Shown piece after piece: positions 8,077 through 15,873 of a DNA stretch of 64,000 nucleotides (position 1 is its first letter; every line of letters begins with the position of its first letter). This DNA comes from Flammeovirga pacifica (lineage in GTDB: Bacteria; Bacteroidota; Bacteroidia; Cytophagales; Flammeovirgaceae), in the NCBI RefSeq assembly GCF_000807855.2, contig NZ_JRYR02000001.1:3533175-3597174 (forward strand). The letters run 5' to 3'. A program made the translations under genes and the position numbers. Below the pieces are notes generated by a model that worked only from the letters and a program-made list of their open reading frames with translations, ran no database searches and had not been told where the DNA came from.

Positions 8077-9915
8077 ATGAAAATGAATTATTACAGACTA
8101 ATTACTTACTTGACTTTCCTCTTTTTTGTACATCAATATACTTTTGTCGAAGGAGTAAACTTTGTAGTTAAAAACTTACCATTACACCATCCTCAAGAAG
8201 AGCCGCTCTTTTTAGTGGGATCATTTAACTCATGGAATCCGTCTGATCACAAATATCAATTTACTAGAAATGAAGACGGACATTTGATGGTATCTGTTCC
8301 TGATCAATTAAAAGCATTTGAATACAAAATAACTAGAGGAGATTGGTCTAAAGTCGAGTCGACTCAAGATGGTAAGCCCAAAGCAAACCGTGTTTTTATT
8401 ACAGAAAATGAATTAGACACTGTGTTTATATCTATTCTTGGATGGGAAGATTTAGCAGGACAAACAACCATCATTTTACATGATCTTCCTTCTTCCACTC
8501 CTTATGAATCAAAATTTTTTCTATCCGGAAATTTTAATGATTGGGCTCCCTCAAATAGTAAGTATCAATTTAAAAAAGATGAAAATGGGTTGTACAGGTT
8601 CACCTTACCATCTTCTGTAGCTGATTTTGAGTTTAAGGTAACCCGAGGGAGTTGGTCGACTATAGAATGTTTATCTAATGGTAGATACCGCCCTAATAGA
8701 GTTTATCATCATAGTTCAAAAGGACCTGAACAGCTGATTGTAGTGGTTGATGATTGGGAAGATGTTTTTAAAGGACAGTTTTGGGATTTGACTCAATTGA
8801 CACAATTTTTATTATTTCATCTCTTTTTATTGACATTATATATTTTGTGGATGAATCATGGACATCATCAATTAAAACTTACTTTGATGATCTTAAGCTC
8901 TGGTTTGTTGACGATTACTTTATATTGGACCTCCAATTATTTACCTATCAAAAACTATTTTGGGAGTATTCACCTTTTTCATTATTTGATGATTCCCCTC
9001 GTTTTTCTTGTGATCGCTAATGTCCAAGATATTGTATATAGGTCATATCAACCTAAAAAGTATACCACTGTCTATGTTATACTAGCTATTGGTTTTGTTA
9101 TTTCGCTTGGTGCGTACTTATTAAAAGAAGAATCATTATTAATTATTTTTCTAGAAAGAAAGTATGAAGGAATGAACCTTTTGGTTAAGCTAATTTTCTT
9201 CTTCTCCACATTTTTAAGTTGGTACCTTACTAAAAGGCAATTCAAATCGTATTCTACAGAAGTACTTCAAGGTAGTATTGTAAAACAAGTAAACAAGGCG
9301 TTTGATTATTATCAAAAAGTGTCCCTAATAATTATTTTATTCTTCTTCATAGGATGCCTAATACAAGTCTATTTGGCTTTTTCTTTTCAGAATAATTTTG
9401 AACTTCAAGATTTGTCGGATGAGGTAATTTGGTATGCGATGTTTATGTATTTAATATTTATATCGGCATGGGTATTTAAGTATCACGGGTTGTTAAAACC
9501 AATTGATCAGAAAAGTACTTATCGAAAAGACGAAATGAGTTCGACAAATAAAGAAATTGAAGAATTCATAGAAAACATGACTCAATTATTTGATAGAGAT
9601 AAGTTGTACACAAAGCATGAACTTACTTTAAACGATGTGGCCAATGTCTTAGGAATACCATCTCATAAGCTAACTAAATTGATCCATCAAGCATATAAAA
9701 GAAATTTTTCGGAGTTAGTGAATGATTATAGAGTACATGCTTTTACAAAAAGAGTCCTTATTGGGGATGCTGAAAAGACTACACTTTTAAGTATTGCATA
9801 TGATGTCGGTTTTCAATCAAAAAGTACTTTTAATAGAGCTTTTAAAAAATCGACAGGGTTAACTCCAAAAGAATACATGAAGAAATCTGAAATGAAAAAG
9901 ATTTTTGATGATTGA
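8077..9915 (+). CDS. Membrane-bound AraC regulator with two periplasmic starch-binding-like domains
   Basis: 612 residues. A signal peptide (about 1-26) is followed by two tandem CBM48/AMPK-glycogen-binding-like beta domains (about 27-120 and 126-225). Each carries the hallmark (L/F)xxGxFNxW plus FE(Y/F)K(I/V)TRG(D/S)WS. Seven TM helices follow (about 247-475) and then a cytosolic AraC-type double helix-turn-helix (about 505-605; TLLSIAYDVGFQSKSTFNRAF is the second HTH, ending in the canonical G-TPKEY). The natural reading is a one-protein sensor: glucan is bound outside the inner membrane and transcription is changed inside. The next gene is a secreted alpha-amylase, which fits. The two CBM domains are repeats of each other. 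SusR of Bacteroides is a known membrane-spanning starch regulator, but its sensor is different. Function is inferred from domains and position. Confidence 0.88.
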   Translation: MKMNYYRLITYLTFLFFVHQYTFVEGVNFVVKNLPLHHPQEEPLFLVGSFNSWNPSDHKYQFTRNEDGHLMVSVPDQLKAFEYKITRGDWSKVESTQDGKPKANRVFITENELDTVFISILGWEDLAGQTTIILHDLPSSTPYESKFFLSGNFNDWAPSNSKYQFKKDENGLYRFTLPSSVADFEFKVTRGSWSTIECLSNGRYRPNRVYHHSSKGPEQLIVVVDDWEDVFKGQFWDLTQLTQFLLFHLFLLTLYILWMNHGHHQLKLTLMILSSGLLTITLYWTSNYLPIKNYFGSIHLFHYLMIPLVFLVIANVQDIVYRSYQPKKYTTVYVILAIGFVISLGAYLLKEESLLIIFLERKYEGMNLLVKLIFFFSTFLSWYLTKRQFKSYSTEVLQGSIVKQVNKAFDYYQKVSLIIILFFFIGCLIQVYLAFSFQNNFELQDLSDEVIWYAMFMYLIFISAWVFKYHGLLKPIDQKSTYRKDEMSSTNKEIEEFIENMTQLFDRDKLYTKHELTLNDVANVLGIPSHKLTKLIHQAYKRNFSELVNDYRVHAFTKRVLIGDAEKTTLLSIAYDVGFQSKSTFNRAFKKSTGLTPKEYMKKSEMKKIFDD

Positions 9916-10211
9916 TTTGAATGAAACAATAAATAAAATGAATTAAAGAGTTGGTTTTTAAGTGTCGGATAAAAAATAATACGTATCAATTATATAAAAC
10001 GTATTTTTTACATTAATTTATTTAAAACCTTTATGGTTAGTTATTTATGAGTATCAAATATATTATTTGATACTTTTTTTTTGGTGCTATAGATTTCAAT
10101 TTTTGAATCTTAGACGAATGTAATAGGTCCTTTAGATTAAACTTGTAACATCAAACTAGCGATCGCATTTTAATCAAATTTGACTTATTGTAAAACATTT
10201 AGTTTAGTGAA
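9916..10211 (+). promoter_or_regulatory. Intergenic region ahead of the amylase, with terminator
   Basis: About 296 bases. An 11-bp stem AGTATCAAATA / TATTTGATACT with a long T run (10050-10083) terminates the regulator transcript. The following 130 bases should hold the amylase promoter and any AraC binding site; no consensus -7 box is obvious, and a GCGATCGC palindrome lies near 10160. Confidence 0.55.
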
Positions 10212-11651
10212 ATGAAAATGAAAACTACCAAATTATTATTACTGTCCACTCTCTTCATAGGCAGCTTTTCTTGTACTCAAATTATGGAGGACAATGAGAG
10301 TTCTATTCCTGAACATGAGCCAAAAGCCAATATGGAGTTGCAAGTAACCACTCATGATGGTGCTCCTTTTAATAAGAATGAATCTTCTAATAAAAGATAC
10401 TCAGGTAGTCCGGGAGGACCTGTGATGATGCAGGCATTTTACTGGGACGTTCCTGCGGGGGGTACTTGGTGGAATACCGTGAAAGGAAAATTGAATAATT
10501 GGAGTAATCAAGGAATTGGATCCATTTGGTTACCTCCTGCTTCAAAAGCTCAAAATGGACCTTTCTCTATGGGGTATGACCCAATGGATTATTTTGATTT
10601 TGGTGATTATAACCAAATGGGTTCAAAAGAAACAAGGTTTGGATCTGGTACAGAATTAAGATCTCTTGTTGGGGAAGCACACAATCAAAATATGGAAGTG
10701 TATGCTGATATAGTGATCAACCATAATAGTGGTGGACAACTAGAAGCAAACCCTTATACAGGTACAGATACATGGACAAAGTTTAATCCGGCTTCGGGTA
10801 AGTTTAATAGAACATATAATGATTTCCACCCTAACCTTGATGCAAATAATGATGAAGGTGTTTTTGGAGGTTTTCCAGACTTAAGCCATAAAAAAAGTTA
10901 TGTGCAAGATTGGTTATGGAAAAAAAGTAACTCTGTAGGAAAATACTATAAAAATGATGTCGGTTTTGATGGATGGAGATTTGATTACGTGAAAGGCTTT
11001 GGTGCATGGGTGGTCAAAGATTGGGTCAATAATGTAGGTGGATTTGCTGTAGGTGAATTATGGGACGGTAATGCCAGCACCTTAAAGTGGTGGGTAGATA
11101 ACACGGATAGAAAATCGTCTGCTTTTGATTTTGCTGCATATTATGCCATGGACAGAGCATTTGATGGTAATAATCTAAATGAGCTGAATGGAGATATGCT
11201 TTGGAAAAAAGACAGCCAAAGAGCAGTCACTTTTGTGGCCAATCATGATACTGATGAGATTTGGAGAAAAAATTTAGCCTATGCTTATATTTTAACTCAT
11301 GAGGGATACCCTTGTATCTTTTACAGAGATTATGAAGATTGGTTGGACAAAAGTATGATGAATAATTTATTATGGATTCACAAAAGTTACGCAACCGGAA
11401 ATACTTCCATACTACATGTAGATAATGATGAATACATAGCTCGTAGAAACGGATACAATGGAAACCCAGGATTAGTGGTATATATCAATAATTCAGATAA
11501 CTGGAAAGAACGTTGGGTGCCAACGAATTGGAGTAACAAGAAAATAAAAGACTATACTGGTCACTCTAATTGGGAACCATGGACGCAAGGTGGTACTTGG
11601 GTAAAAATCCAGTGCCCTCCACGTTCTTATTCTATTTGGACATTGAAATAA
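10212..11651 (+). CDS. Secreted lipoprotein alpha-amylase (GH13)
   Basis: 479 residues with a lipoprotein signal (LLLLSTLFIGSFSC, lipobox Cys about residue 21), so probably anchored in the outer or inner membrane. It is an endo-acting 1,4-alpha-glucan hydrolase of family GH13 with all four conserved regions: DIVINH (~165), GWRFDYVKGF (nucleophile Asp ~257), VGELWD (acid/base Glu ~282) and FVANHDTD (transition-state Asp ~346). The opening MMQAFYWDVPAGGTWW and IGSIWLPPASK, with GYDPMDYFDFGDYNQ, closely match the Thermococcales/marine-type GH13 subfamily 7 enzymes. It follows the CBM-AraC regulator and is its likely target. There is no extra CBM on the enzyme itself. Confidence 0.93.
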   Translation: MKMKTTKLLLLSTLFIGSFSCTQIMEDNESSIPEHEPKANMELQVTTHDGAPFNKNESSNKRYSGSPGGPVMMQAFYWDVPAGGTWWNTVKGKLNNWSNQGIGSIWLPPASKAQNGPFSMGYDPMDYFDFGDYNQMGSKETRFGSGTELRSLVGEAHNQNMEVYADIVINHNSGGQLEANPYTGTDTWTKFNPASGKFNRTYNDFHPNLDANNDEGVFGGFPDLSHKKSYVQDWLWKKSNSVGKYYKNDVGFDGWRFDYVKGFGAWVVKDWVNNVGGFAVGELWDGNASTLKWWVDNTDRKSSAFDFAAYYAMDRAFDGNNLNELNGDMLWKKDSQRAVTFVANHDTDEIWRKNLAYAYILTHEGYPCIFYRDYEDWLDKSMMNNLLWIHKSYATGNTSILHVDNDEYIARRNGYNGNPGLVVYINNSDNWKERWVPTNWSNKKIKDYTGHSNWEPWTQGGTWVKIQCPPRSYSIWTLK

Positions 11652-11681
11652 CCAAAACGTAATAATCATATTATTAACAAT

Positions 11682-11713
11682 GAGTGCCTGAATTTTTTTC
11701 AGGTACTCTTTTA
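11682..11713 (+). terminator. Terminator of the amylase gene
   Basis: GAGTGCCTGAA / TTCAGGTACTC stem (one G-T pair), followed by TTTTAT. Confidence 0.8.
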
Positions 11714-11723
11714 TATTTCCATT

Positions 11724-12701
11724 ATGAGATATCTTTCTTTTATACTAGTGTTATTTATTGCTTGTAATGCTAACCATCAACAAAAGATAGCATCAAATGT
11801 TGATAACTCTTGGACTTATCAACTATTAAGTGAGAAGTCGATAGATATGGATGGTCAATCCTGTACTATTTCTTTGGAAGCACTACCCTATCTACATCAA
11901 TTAAAGTACACTATTTCTTATAAAGGAAGTGGTTTTTTGGAAGAGATCAAGTTATCAACAGAAGATAGCAGAACTTCTGCTACGTTAATAAAAGAAAGAA
12001 TTTGGATTGCTGCTGATACCATTATTCAGGCTACAATTCATCCTATCAACAACACTTATCAGTTTAGTAAAGTCGATGAAAAAGGCCCATTAAGATCAAA
12101 CTATATCATCAATTATTTTGAAAAGGGACGAAACCAGCATTTACGTTTCCAATTGAAGGAGAAATCTTATCAGAATTACTTAAAAAATTACCCTTATGTG
12201 TCTTCCAAAAAAAGTTATCAACTATCTCATGAAAATGAGTCTCTAAAACTAGCCCTTGATCAACATCTTGTTCAAATCTTAAAAGAAAAGCGAGGGAAAA
12301 GTGGTATTCGATTCTCTGAAAACGAGATGAATGTTATCGGATTAATCTATCATGTGAACTGTTTATATGATGGTCAGTACTTAAAAGTGGAGGTAAATTA
12401 CATGAATCATACAGATTATGATTTATGGCTTTGCAATCCTTCAACGACCTTAACTATTGATCAAGAGCAACATACAGTAGATTGGAATAAAGTGAATACT
12501 CCTTATTCTTTTGGCAAAGGGAAAAGGTGTATGTTTTCTACTTCAATTAAAGTGAACAAAATTCCAAAAGATATTCACATCCCTGTGAATAACATTTCTT
12601 TTTTTGATAAACAACCATTTTTTCCTGAAGGAACTCAGTTAAACTTGATCGTAAATAACAGTCTTGAACCGCTAGATTTAAATAAAAATGGTGAAATATA
12701 A
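11724..12701 (+). CDS. Putative lipoprotein of unknown function
   Basis: 325 residues with a short lipoprotein signal (MRYLSFILVLFIAC, acceptor Cys ~14). The rest has beta-strand patterns, with two further Cys around residues 210 and 237, and no recognised domain. It starts only 11 bases after the amylase terminator stem, so it may be read through or have its own promoter. It converges tightly (2 bases) with the minus-strand outer-membrane gene. Confidence 0.75.
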   Translation: MRYLSFILVLFIACNANHQQKIASNVDNSWTYQLLSEKSIDMDGQSCTISLEALPYLHQLKYTISYKGSGFLEEIKLSTEDSRTSATLIKERIWIAADTIIQATIHPINNTYQFSKVDEKGPLRSNYIINYFEKGRNQHLRFQLKEKSYQNYLKNYPYVSSKKSYQLSHENESLKLALDQHLVQILKEKRGKSGIRFSENEMNVIGLIYHVNCLYDGQYLKVEVNYMNHTDYDLWLCNPSTTLTIDQEQHTVDWNKVNTPYSFGKGKRCMFSTSIKVNKIPKDIHIPVNNISFFDKQPFFPEGTQLNLIVNNSLEPLDLNKNGEI

Positions 12702-12703
12702 AC

Positions 12704-13435
12704 CTACTGTATGGATTGTTTTTGAAATACACCTTTATAATAGGTACCCACCTGAAATTTACCATTGCAAATGTTGATAACAGGTTCAATTTCTAAGGAA
12801 AATTCTTGATGTGAGAAATTGTTGATATCTTCAATATCAATAATTGGTTTTATTTGAATGAAAATATCATCGTTGATAACAATAGAGGACAATAACTCGA
12901 TATTGATACCATGAAAAACCTCCTCAATAGAGTTTTCAGGATGTTTTTTTGAAATGTATTGATAAGATATAGTAGGAAAAAAGGATATACTTTTAGACCT
13001 GTTGGCGATGTACCCTAACATTATGCCTGTTGCAATTTTTAAGCTACCATCACCTAACCCAAACTTTGTGTTTCCTAGAGGTAAAGTGATATTTAATGAG
13101 AGCCCCATCGAACTGATTATTTTTGAATCATCTTTATAAGGAACATAGAAATATCTTATTTTAGGATCGCCTAAGCCAGCTACATTTTTTGAAGAATGAA
13201 AACGGTATGGAAGATCCATCACAAGTAAGTAGGCATCATCTAGTGTATAACTAATTCGAGGGTTATAAGAAAACATCTCACCTCTTGGAGAGTGATTGTA
13301 TTCTAAGAAATGATCTATTTGTGAATAGATATTGGTAGGCTTTGAAGTGTCTTTTGCGTCCTGACCGTAAATAGGATGCATCAAAAACAAAAGAGCTAAC
13401 AAACAGAGAGAACATCTTATTTTTTTGCTGATCAT
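12704..13435 (-). CDS. Outer-membrane beta-barrel-like protein, paralogue of 7198-7935
   Basis: 243 residues with a signal peptide (LCLLALLFLMHPIYGQ). It shares with the plus-strand gene at 7198 the patterns (T/A)SKPTN(I/F)YSQ, GLGDPKIRYFYVPYK, GLGDGSLKIATGIMLGY and FFPTISYQY, so the two are clearly paralogous at moderate divergence. The likely location is the outer membrane. The substrate is unknown. The two copies bracket the amylase/regulator locus. Confidence 0.72.
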   Translation of the reverse strand: MISKKIRCSLCLLALLFLMHPIYGQDAKDTSKPTNIYSQIDHFLEYNHSPRGEMFSYNPRISYTLDDAYLLVMDLPYRFHSSKNVAGLGDPKIRYFYVPYKDDSKIISSMGLSLNITLPLGNTKFGLGDGSLKIATGIMLGYIANRSKSISFFPTISYQYISKKHPENSIEEVFHGINIELLSSIVINDDIFIQIKPIIDIEDINNFSHQEFSLEIEPVINICNGKFQVGTYYKGVFQKQSIQ

Positions 13436-13577
13436 AAAAGAAAGTTTGAAATGAATATCATTTGCAAACTTCTTTAGAATATGGCCTTGAAAGAAGTAAC
13501 GAAAGGTTACTTGGGGTTATTTGGTTAAGCTGTTGACGTTATTCTATCGTCAAAAAATTTATATTTTTTCTACATAA

Positions 13578-13613
13578 AAAAAAGGCCAAAATCCTAAGAT
13601 TTTGACCTTTTTT
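13578..13613 (-). terminator. Terminator of the tRNA-Arg array (host side)
   Basis: AAAGGCCAAAATC pairs with GATTTTGACCTTT (one G-T), with T-runs on both strands; on the minus strand it follows the tRNA-Arg directly. Confidence 0.8.
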
Positions 13614-13615
13614 AG

Positions 13616-13689
13616 TGACCTCGCCAAGATTCAAACTTGGAACCTTCACAGCCGTAATGTGATGCTCTATTCAGTTGAGCTACGAAGCC
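13616..13689 (-). tRNA. tRNA-Arg (ACG), left copy beside attL
   Basis: A 74-base cloverleaf: acceptor GGCTTCG/CGAGGTC, D arm GCTC/GAGC, anticodon stem TCACA/TGTGA around TTACGGC (anticodon ACG), T arm CCAAG/CTTGG. No encoded CCA. Identical copies are at 51062-51135 and 51161-51234. The prophage separates this copy from the promoter at 51266-51297, so its expression is in doubt unless transcription from the repressor gene reaches it. Confidence 0.93.
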
Positions 13690-13711
13690 ATTTGGCTTTA
13701 ATAGGAAAAAG

Positions 13712-13731
13712 TAGTGACCTCGCCAAGATTC
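13712..13731. other. attL core (tRNA-Arg 3' end)
   Basis: Twenty bases, T plus AGTGACCTCGCCAAGATTC, equal to 51059-51078. This is the tRNA 3' end, the usual target of tyrosine integrases. After 13731 the sequence leaves the tRNA and becomes phage DNA. Confidence 0.8.
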
Positions 13732-13824
13732 TAACCTTAACGATAAACCACTGATATACAAGGTCGTTGTAGAAGCTCTACAACTGACGTATCCAAACAC
13801 GCAGCCAAATTGCGCAAAAAAAAA
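13732..13824. other. attL-proximal phage arm with hairpin
   Basis: Holds a perfect 8-bp inverted repeat GTTGTAGA-agc-TCTACAAC (13766-13784). Read on the minus strand, the stretch from 13806 (GGCTGCG) down to the tRNA end has D-arm-like TCAGTTGTAGAGC, but does not fold into a convincing tRNA. It may be an integrase arm site. Confidence 0.35.
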
Positions 13825-14286
13825 TTATGCCGCCAAATCTTCTTGATTATCAGACACTTCTAATTTCTTACAATTAGTTGTATGTACCTTTTCAGGATAC
13901 GCCTTATGCTTTCCCAATGCTCCTTGCATGCCTGTAATAAAGTTATCATGTGTAATAACTTTACTTTTTAAGAATGCAATATCCTCTGACATTTTTATAA
14001 CTAACTCTTCTAATTTGTTTTTTGGTGTTGGAGGTTGAGGTGGTACAAAGTCCTCTCCCATAAACATAGATCCATATCCAGTAAACAACCAATTCCAATT
14101 AATTGCTTTTCTGTCTTCTAAACCATCAAAATCCTTTTTGATTTGATCCATAAGAGCTGTTGGTGGATAATCATATGATGGGTATTTCCATACCATTGAC
14201 ATTGATTTCCCCATTTTATCAGCTAGAGCCTTGACATTTTCTCTTTTGTCAAGTCCATATAGTAATTTTATTCGTTCTCCTATCAT
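13825..14286 (-). CDS. CI-like phage repressor (HTH)
   Basis: 153 residues. The N-terminal ~75 residues form a helix-turn-helix with the CI/XRE-type ending NWNWLFTGYGSMF, which closely matches the common NP.WLLTGEG.MF pattern of prophage CI repressors. The C-terminal half is charged with a short coiled coil (KLEELVIKMSEDIAFLK) likely for dimerisation; no LexA/S24 peptidase Ser-Lys dyad is visible, so control of induction would differ from lambda. It is divergent from the early gene at 14499, with operator-like repeats between. Its transcript runs towards the orphan tRNA-Arg. Confidence 0.8.
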   Translation of the reverse strand: MIGERIKLLYGLDKRENVKALADKMGKSMSMVWKYPSYDYPPTALMDQIKKDFDGLEDRKAINWNWLFTGYGSMFMGEDFVPPQPPTPKNKLEELVIKMSEDIAFLKSKVITHDNFITGMQGALGKHKAYPEKVHTTNCKKLEVSDNQEDLAA

Positions 14287-14310
14287 AATATTATAATGTT
14301 AAAAGATAAT

Positions 14311-14365
14311 TGTATCAATAATATTTGACATTTCAATATTTTTGATATATCATTGTGTATCAAAA
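14311..14365. promoter_or_regulatory. Candidate repressor operators
   Basis: Two inverted repeats in the divergent repressor/early intergenic region: TGTATCAATA next to ATATTTGACA (14311-14330) and TTTTGATA (14340-14347) facing TATCAAAA (14358-14365). Both share a TATCAA half-site. Position is as expected for CI operators. Confidence 0.5.
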
Positions 14366-14498
14366 TAATTACACGTTGCAATATAATTACATTATAATAA
14401 AAAAAGGCTAAGAATGTAAGAGATTCACAACCTTTTTCGGAAAAATCTAACTGAAACTCAGAAATATGAAAATGAGAGAACCAAAAAGAATTTAAAAT

Positions 14499-15101
14499 AT
14501 GAATCTATCTAAAGTAAAACAGTTCGAAAATAAAGCCTTAGTAGTATTAGGTATGCTTCAAAGAGCTTCAGGCTTTATGCTAATTGTTGGTATGATGGCA
14601 ATTGCCCAAAGTGCTTCAATTGCTATCTTCTTTGCGAATATTTTTAGTATGAAAATTACTTCTCAATTAGCCAATTTAATTAGCTCTTCAGATGCATGGG
14701 TGATACATTTAATTAGCGGTGCATTTGGTATAGTTGCAGGACTTGTAATTGAAACAGGTTCATTTTTCTTTTCTGTTAATGGTATGAGAAAGAGTTCTTA
14801 TTTTTCAGCGACCGTAAGCGGTATACTATCAATTGCCAGCTATCATTCTATTTTCTACGGTAACGAAATCAACCTTTTATTAGGCTTCGGAATATTCGTG
14901 TTAGGGTTCTATCCTTCACTGTTTATTATGATTGCCTCGCATCAATTAGCCGAGCGATTCAGTAACGATGCTCAAGCGTTTACGAACGTTTCCCCAACGA
15001 CTGCAAGCGATACCCTTACGAATTCAAAAGAAGCAAAAACCACTGTAAAAAGTGGTGCTTCTGCTGAGTTCGAGGTAATAAAAAAGTCTTTAATCTCTTA
15101 A
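14499..15101 (+). CDS. Four-helix membrane protein, first early gene
   Basis: 200 residues with four hydrophobic segments (about 20-48, 66-92, 100-118, 124-147) and a soluble Thr/Ser/Ala-rich tail. No family recognised. A nine-codon open frame (14466-14495) lies directly upstream and could be a leader peptide. The tail-coding part has unusually many CG-containing codons (AACGATGCTCAAGCG), like the next gene, and carries an inverted copy of its AAACGCT motif (14976-14982). Confidence 0.7.
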   Translation: MNLSKVKQFENKALVVLGMLQRASGFMLIVGMMAIAQSASIAIFFANIFSMKITSQLANLISSSDAWVIHLISGAFGIVAGLVIETGSFFFSVNGMRKSSYFSATVSGILSIASYHSIFYGNEINLLLGFGIFVLGFYPSLFIMIASHQLAERFSNDAQAFTNVSPTTASDTLTNSKEAKTTVKSGASAEFEVIKKSLIS

Positions 15102-15112
15102 CACATTAAGCC

Positions 15113-15811
15113 ATGAAAACAGTTGAAAAATTAATCAGTGTAACGAATTTAATACGAGTATCAGCGTATGTAATTTTAGTGTTATTGTGTGCTAAAGTAG
15201 TTGCTAGAATCACCACCTTAGAAGTAAACGATACAGTACTTGTAGCTAACGTTTTGTTTGCCTCTATCCTATCAATGATGATAGTGAAGGCATACCTTAA
15301 AAACCGCCTTAATGAGGTGGAAAATGAAAGAAAACGCTCAGAAACGCTTGAACAGCAACTATTAGAAGCAACGAATTTGTTACGAGATATGAAAGTGCAA
15401 AATCAGTCGCTTAAAGGAGAATTTGAAACGCTTACATTCGCTCATAAAACGCTTCAGAAAAAACACGAATCATTAGACAAGCTTTTTGAAGAAACAACAT
15501 TCGCTTTAGAAGATATGAGAAACGCTAACGTTTCGCTTAAAGGAGAATTGCATACGCTTAGAGACGTTGAAAAACGCTTTGAACAAAGTACAGATCATTT
15601 CAATGAAATCATCCTTAAAAAGGATAGTAAGCTAGAGGAGTTAAGAGGTGATCTTCGTGATGCTGATGAAACATTAGCTGTTCAAAGAGGAGAAATTGAA
15701 ACGCATAAAAACGATGCAGAATCGTGGAAGAAAAAATACAAGTCGCTTACTGCTAGTGCAAGTGCTAGAGGTATTAAGCTATCAGATTTAAAGATTGAAA
15801 AAATTGGGTAA
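15113..15811 (+). CDS. Membrane-anchored coiled-coil protein carrying DNA repeats
   Basis: 232 residues: two short N-terminal hydrophobic segments (about 13-30 and 42-58), then ~170 residues of coiled coil with internal near-repeats (NQSLKGEFETL and NVSLKGELHTL). No enzyme motif. Its DNA is notable: AAACGCT occurs six times inside it in all three codon phases. It sits directly ahead of the winged-helix replication-type gene, overlapping it by one base, so the coding sequence may double as a protein-binding site cluster. Confidence 0.7.
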   Translation: MKTVEKLISVTNLIRVSAYVILVLLCAKVVARITTLEVNDTVLVANVLFASILSMMIVKAYLKNRLNEVENERKRSETLEQQLLEATNLLRDMKVQNQSLKGEFETLTFAHKTLQKKHESLDKLFEETTFALEDMRNANVSLKGELHTLRDVEKRFEQSTDHFNEIILKKDSKLEELRGDLRDADETLAVQRGEIETHKNDAESWKKKYKSLTASASARGIKLSDLKIEKIG

Positions 15812-15873
15812 TGGGAATTACTACAGAAATATATAAGGAGTTCGATATCGATGAAACAAAGCATCGAAACGCT
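15332..15873. repeat. Cluster of AAACGCT motifs (iteron-like)
   Basis: Exact AAACGCT on the plus strand begins at 15332, 15342, 15426, 15447, 15520, 15572 and 15867, with TACGCT at 15553 and the reverse motif at 14976. Copies fall in three codon phases (AAA-CGC, xAA-ACG-CT, xxA-AAC-GCT), so amino-acid repetition does not explain them. Confidence 0.6.

Larger units (their letters stand above)
13610..13731. repeat. 122-bp direct repeat, left copy (matches 51056-51177)
   Basis: Identical to 51056-51177. It contains a whole tRNA-Arg, the spacer and the first 19 bases (tRNA 3' end) of a second tRNA-Arg; identity stops at 13732/51178. It is best explained by insertion in one member of a tandem tRNA-Arg array rather than by a 122-bp att core. 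Confidence 0.9.

Noticed and set aside
13610..13731. A 122-bp att core
   Set aside because: The long identity comes from tandem tRNA copies; a 20-base core at the tRNA 3' end explains the junctions.
13612..13800. A 62-residue minus-strand frame across the left tRNA-Arg
   Set aside because: It translates the tRNA gene (AQLNRASHYGCEG is the usual false protein of tRNA-Arg).
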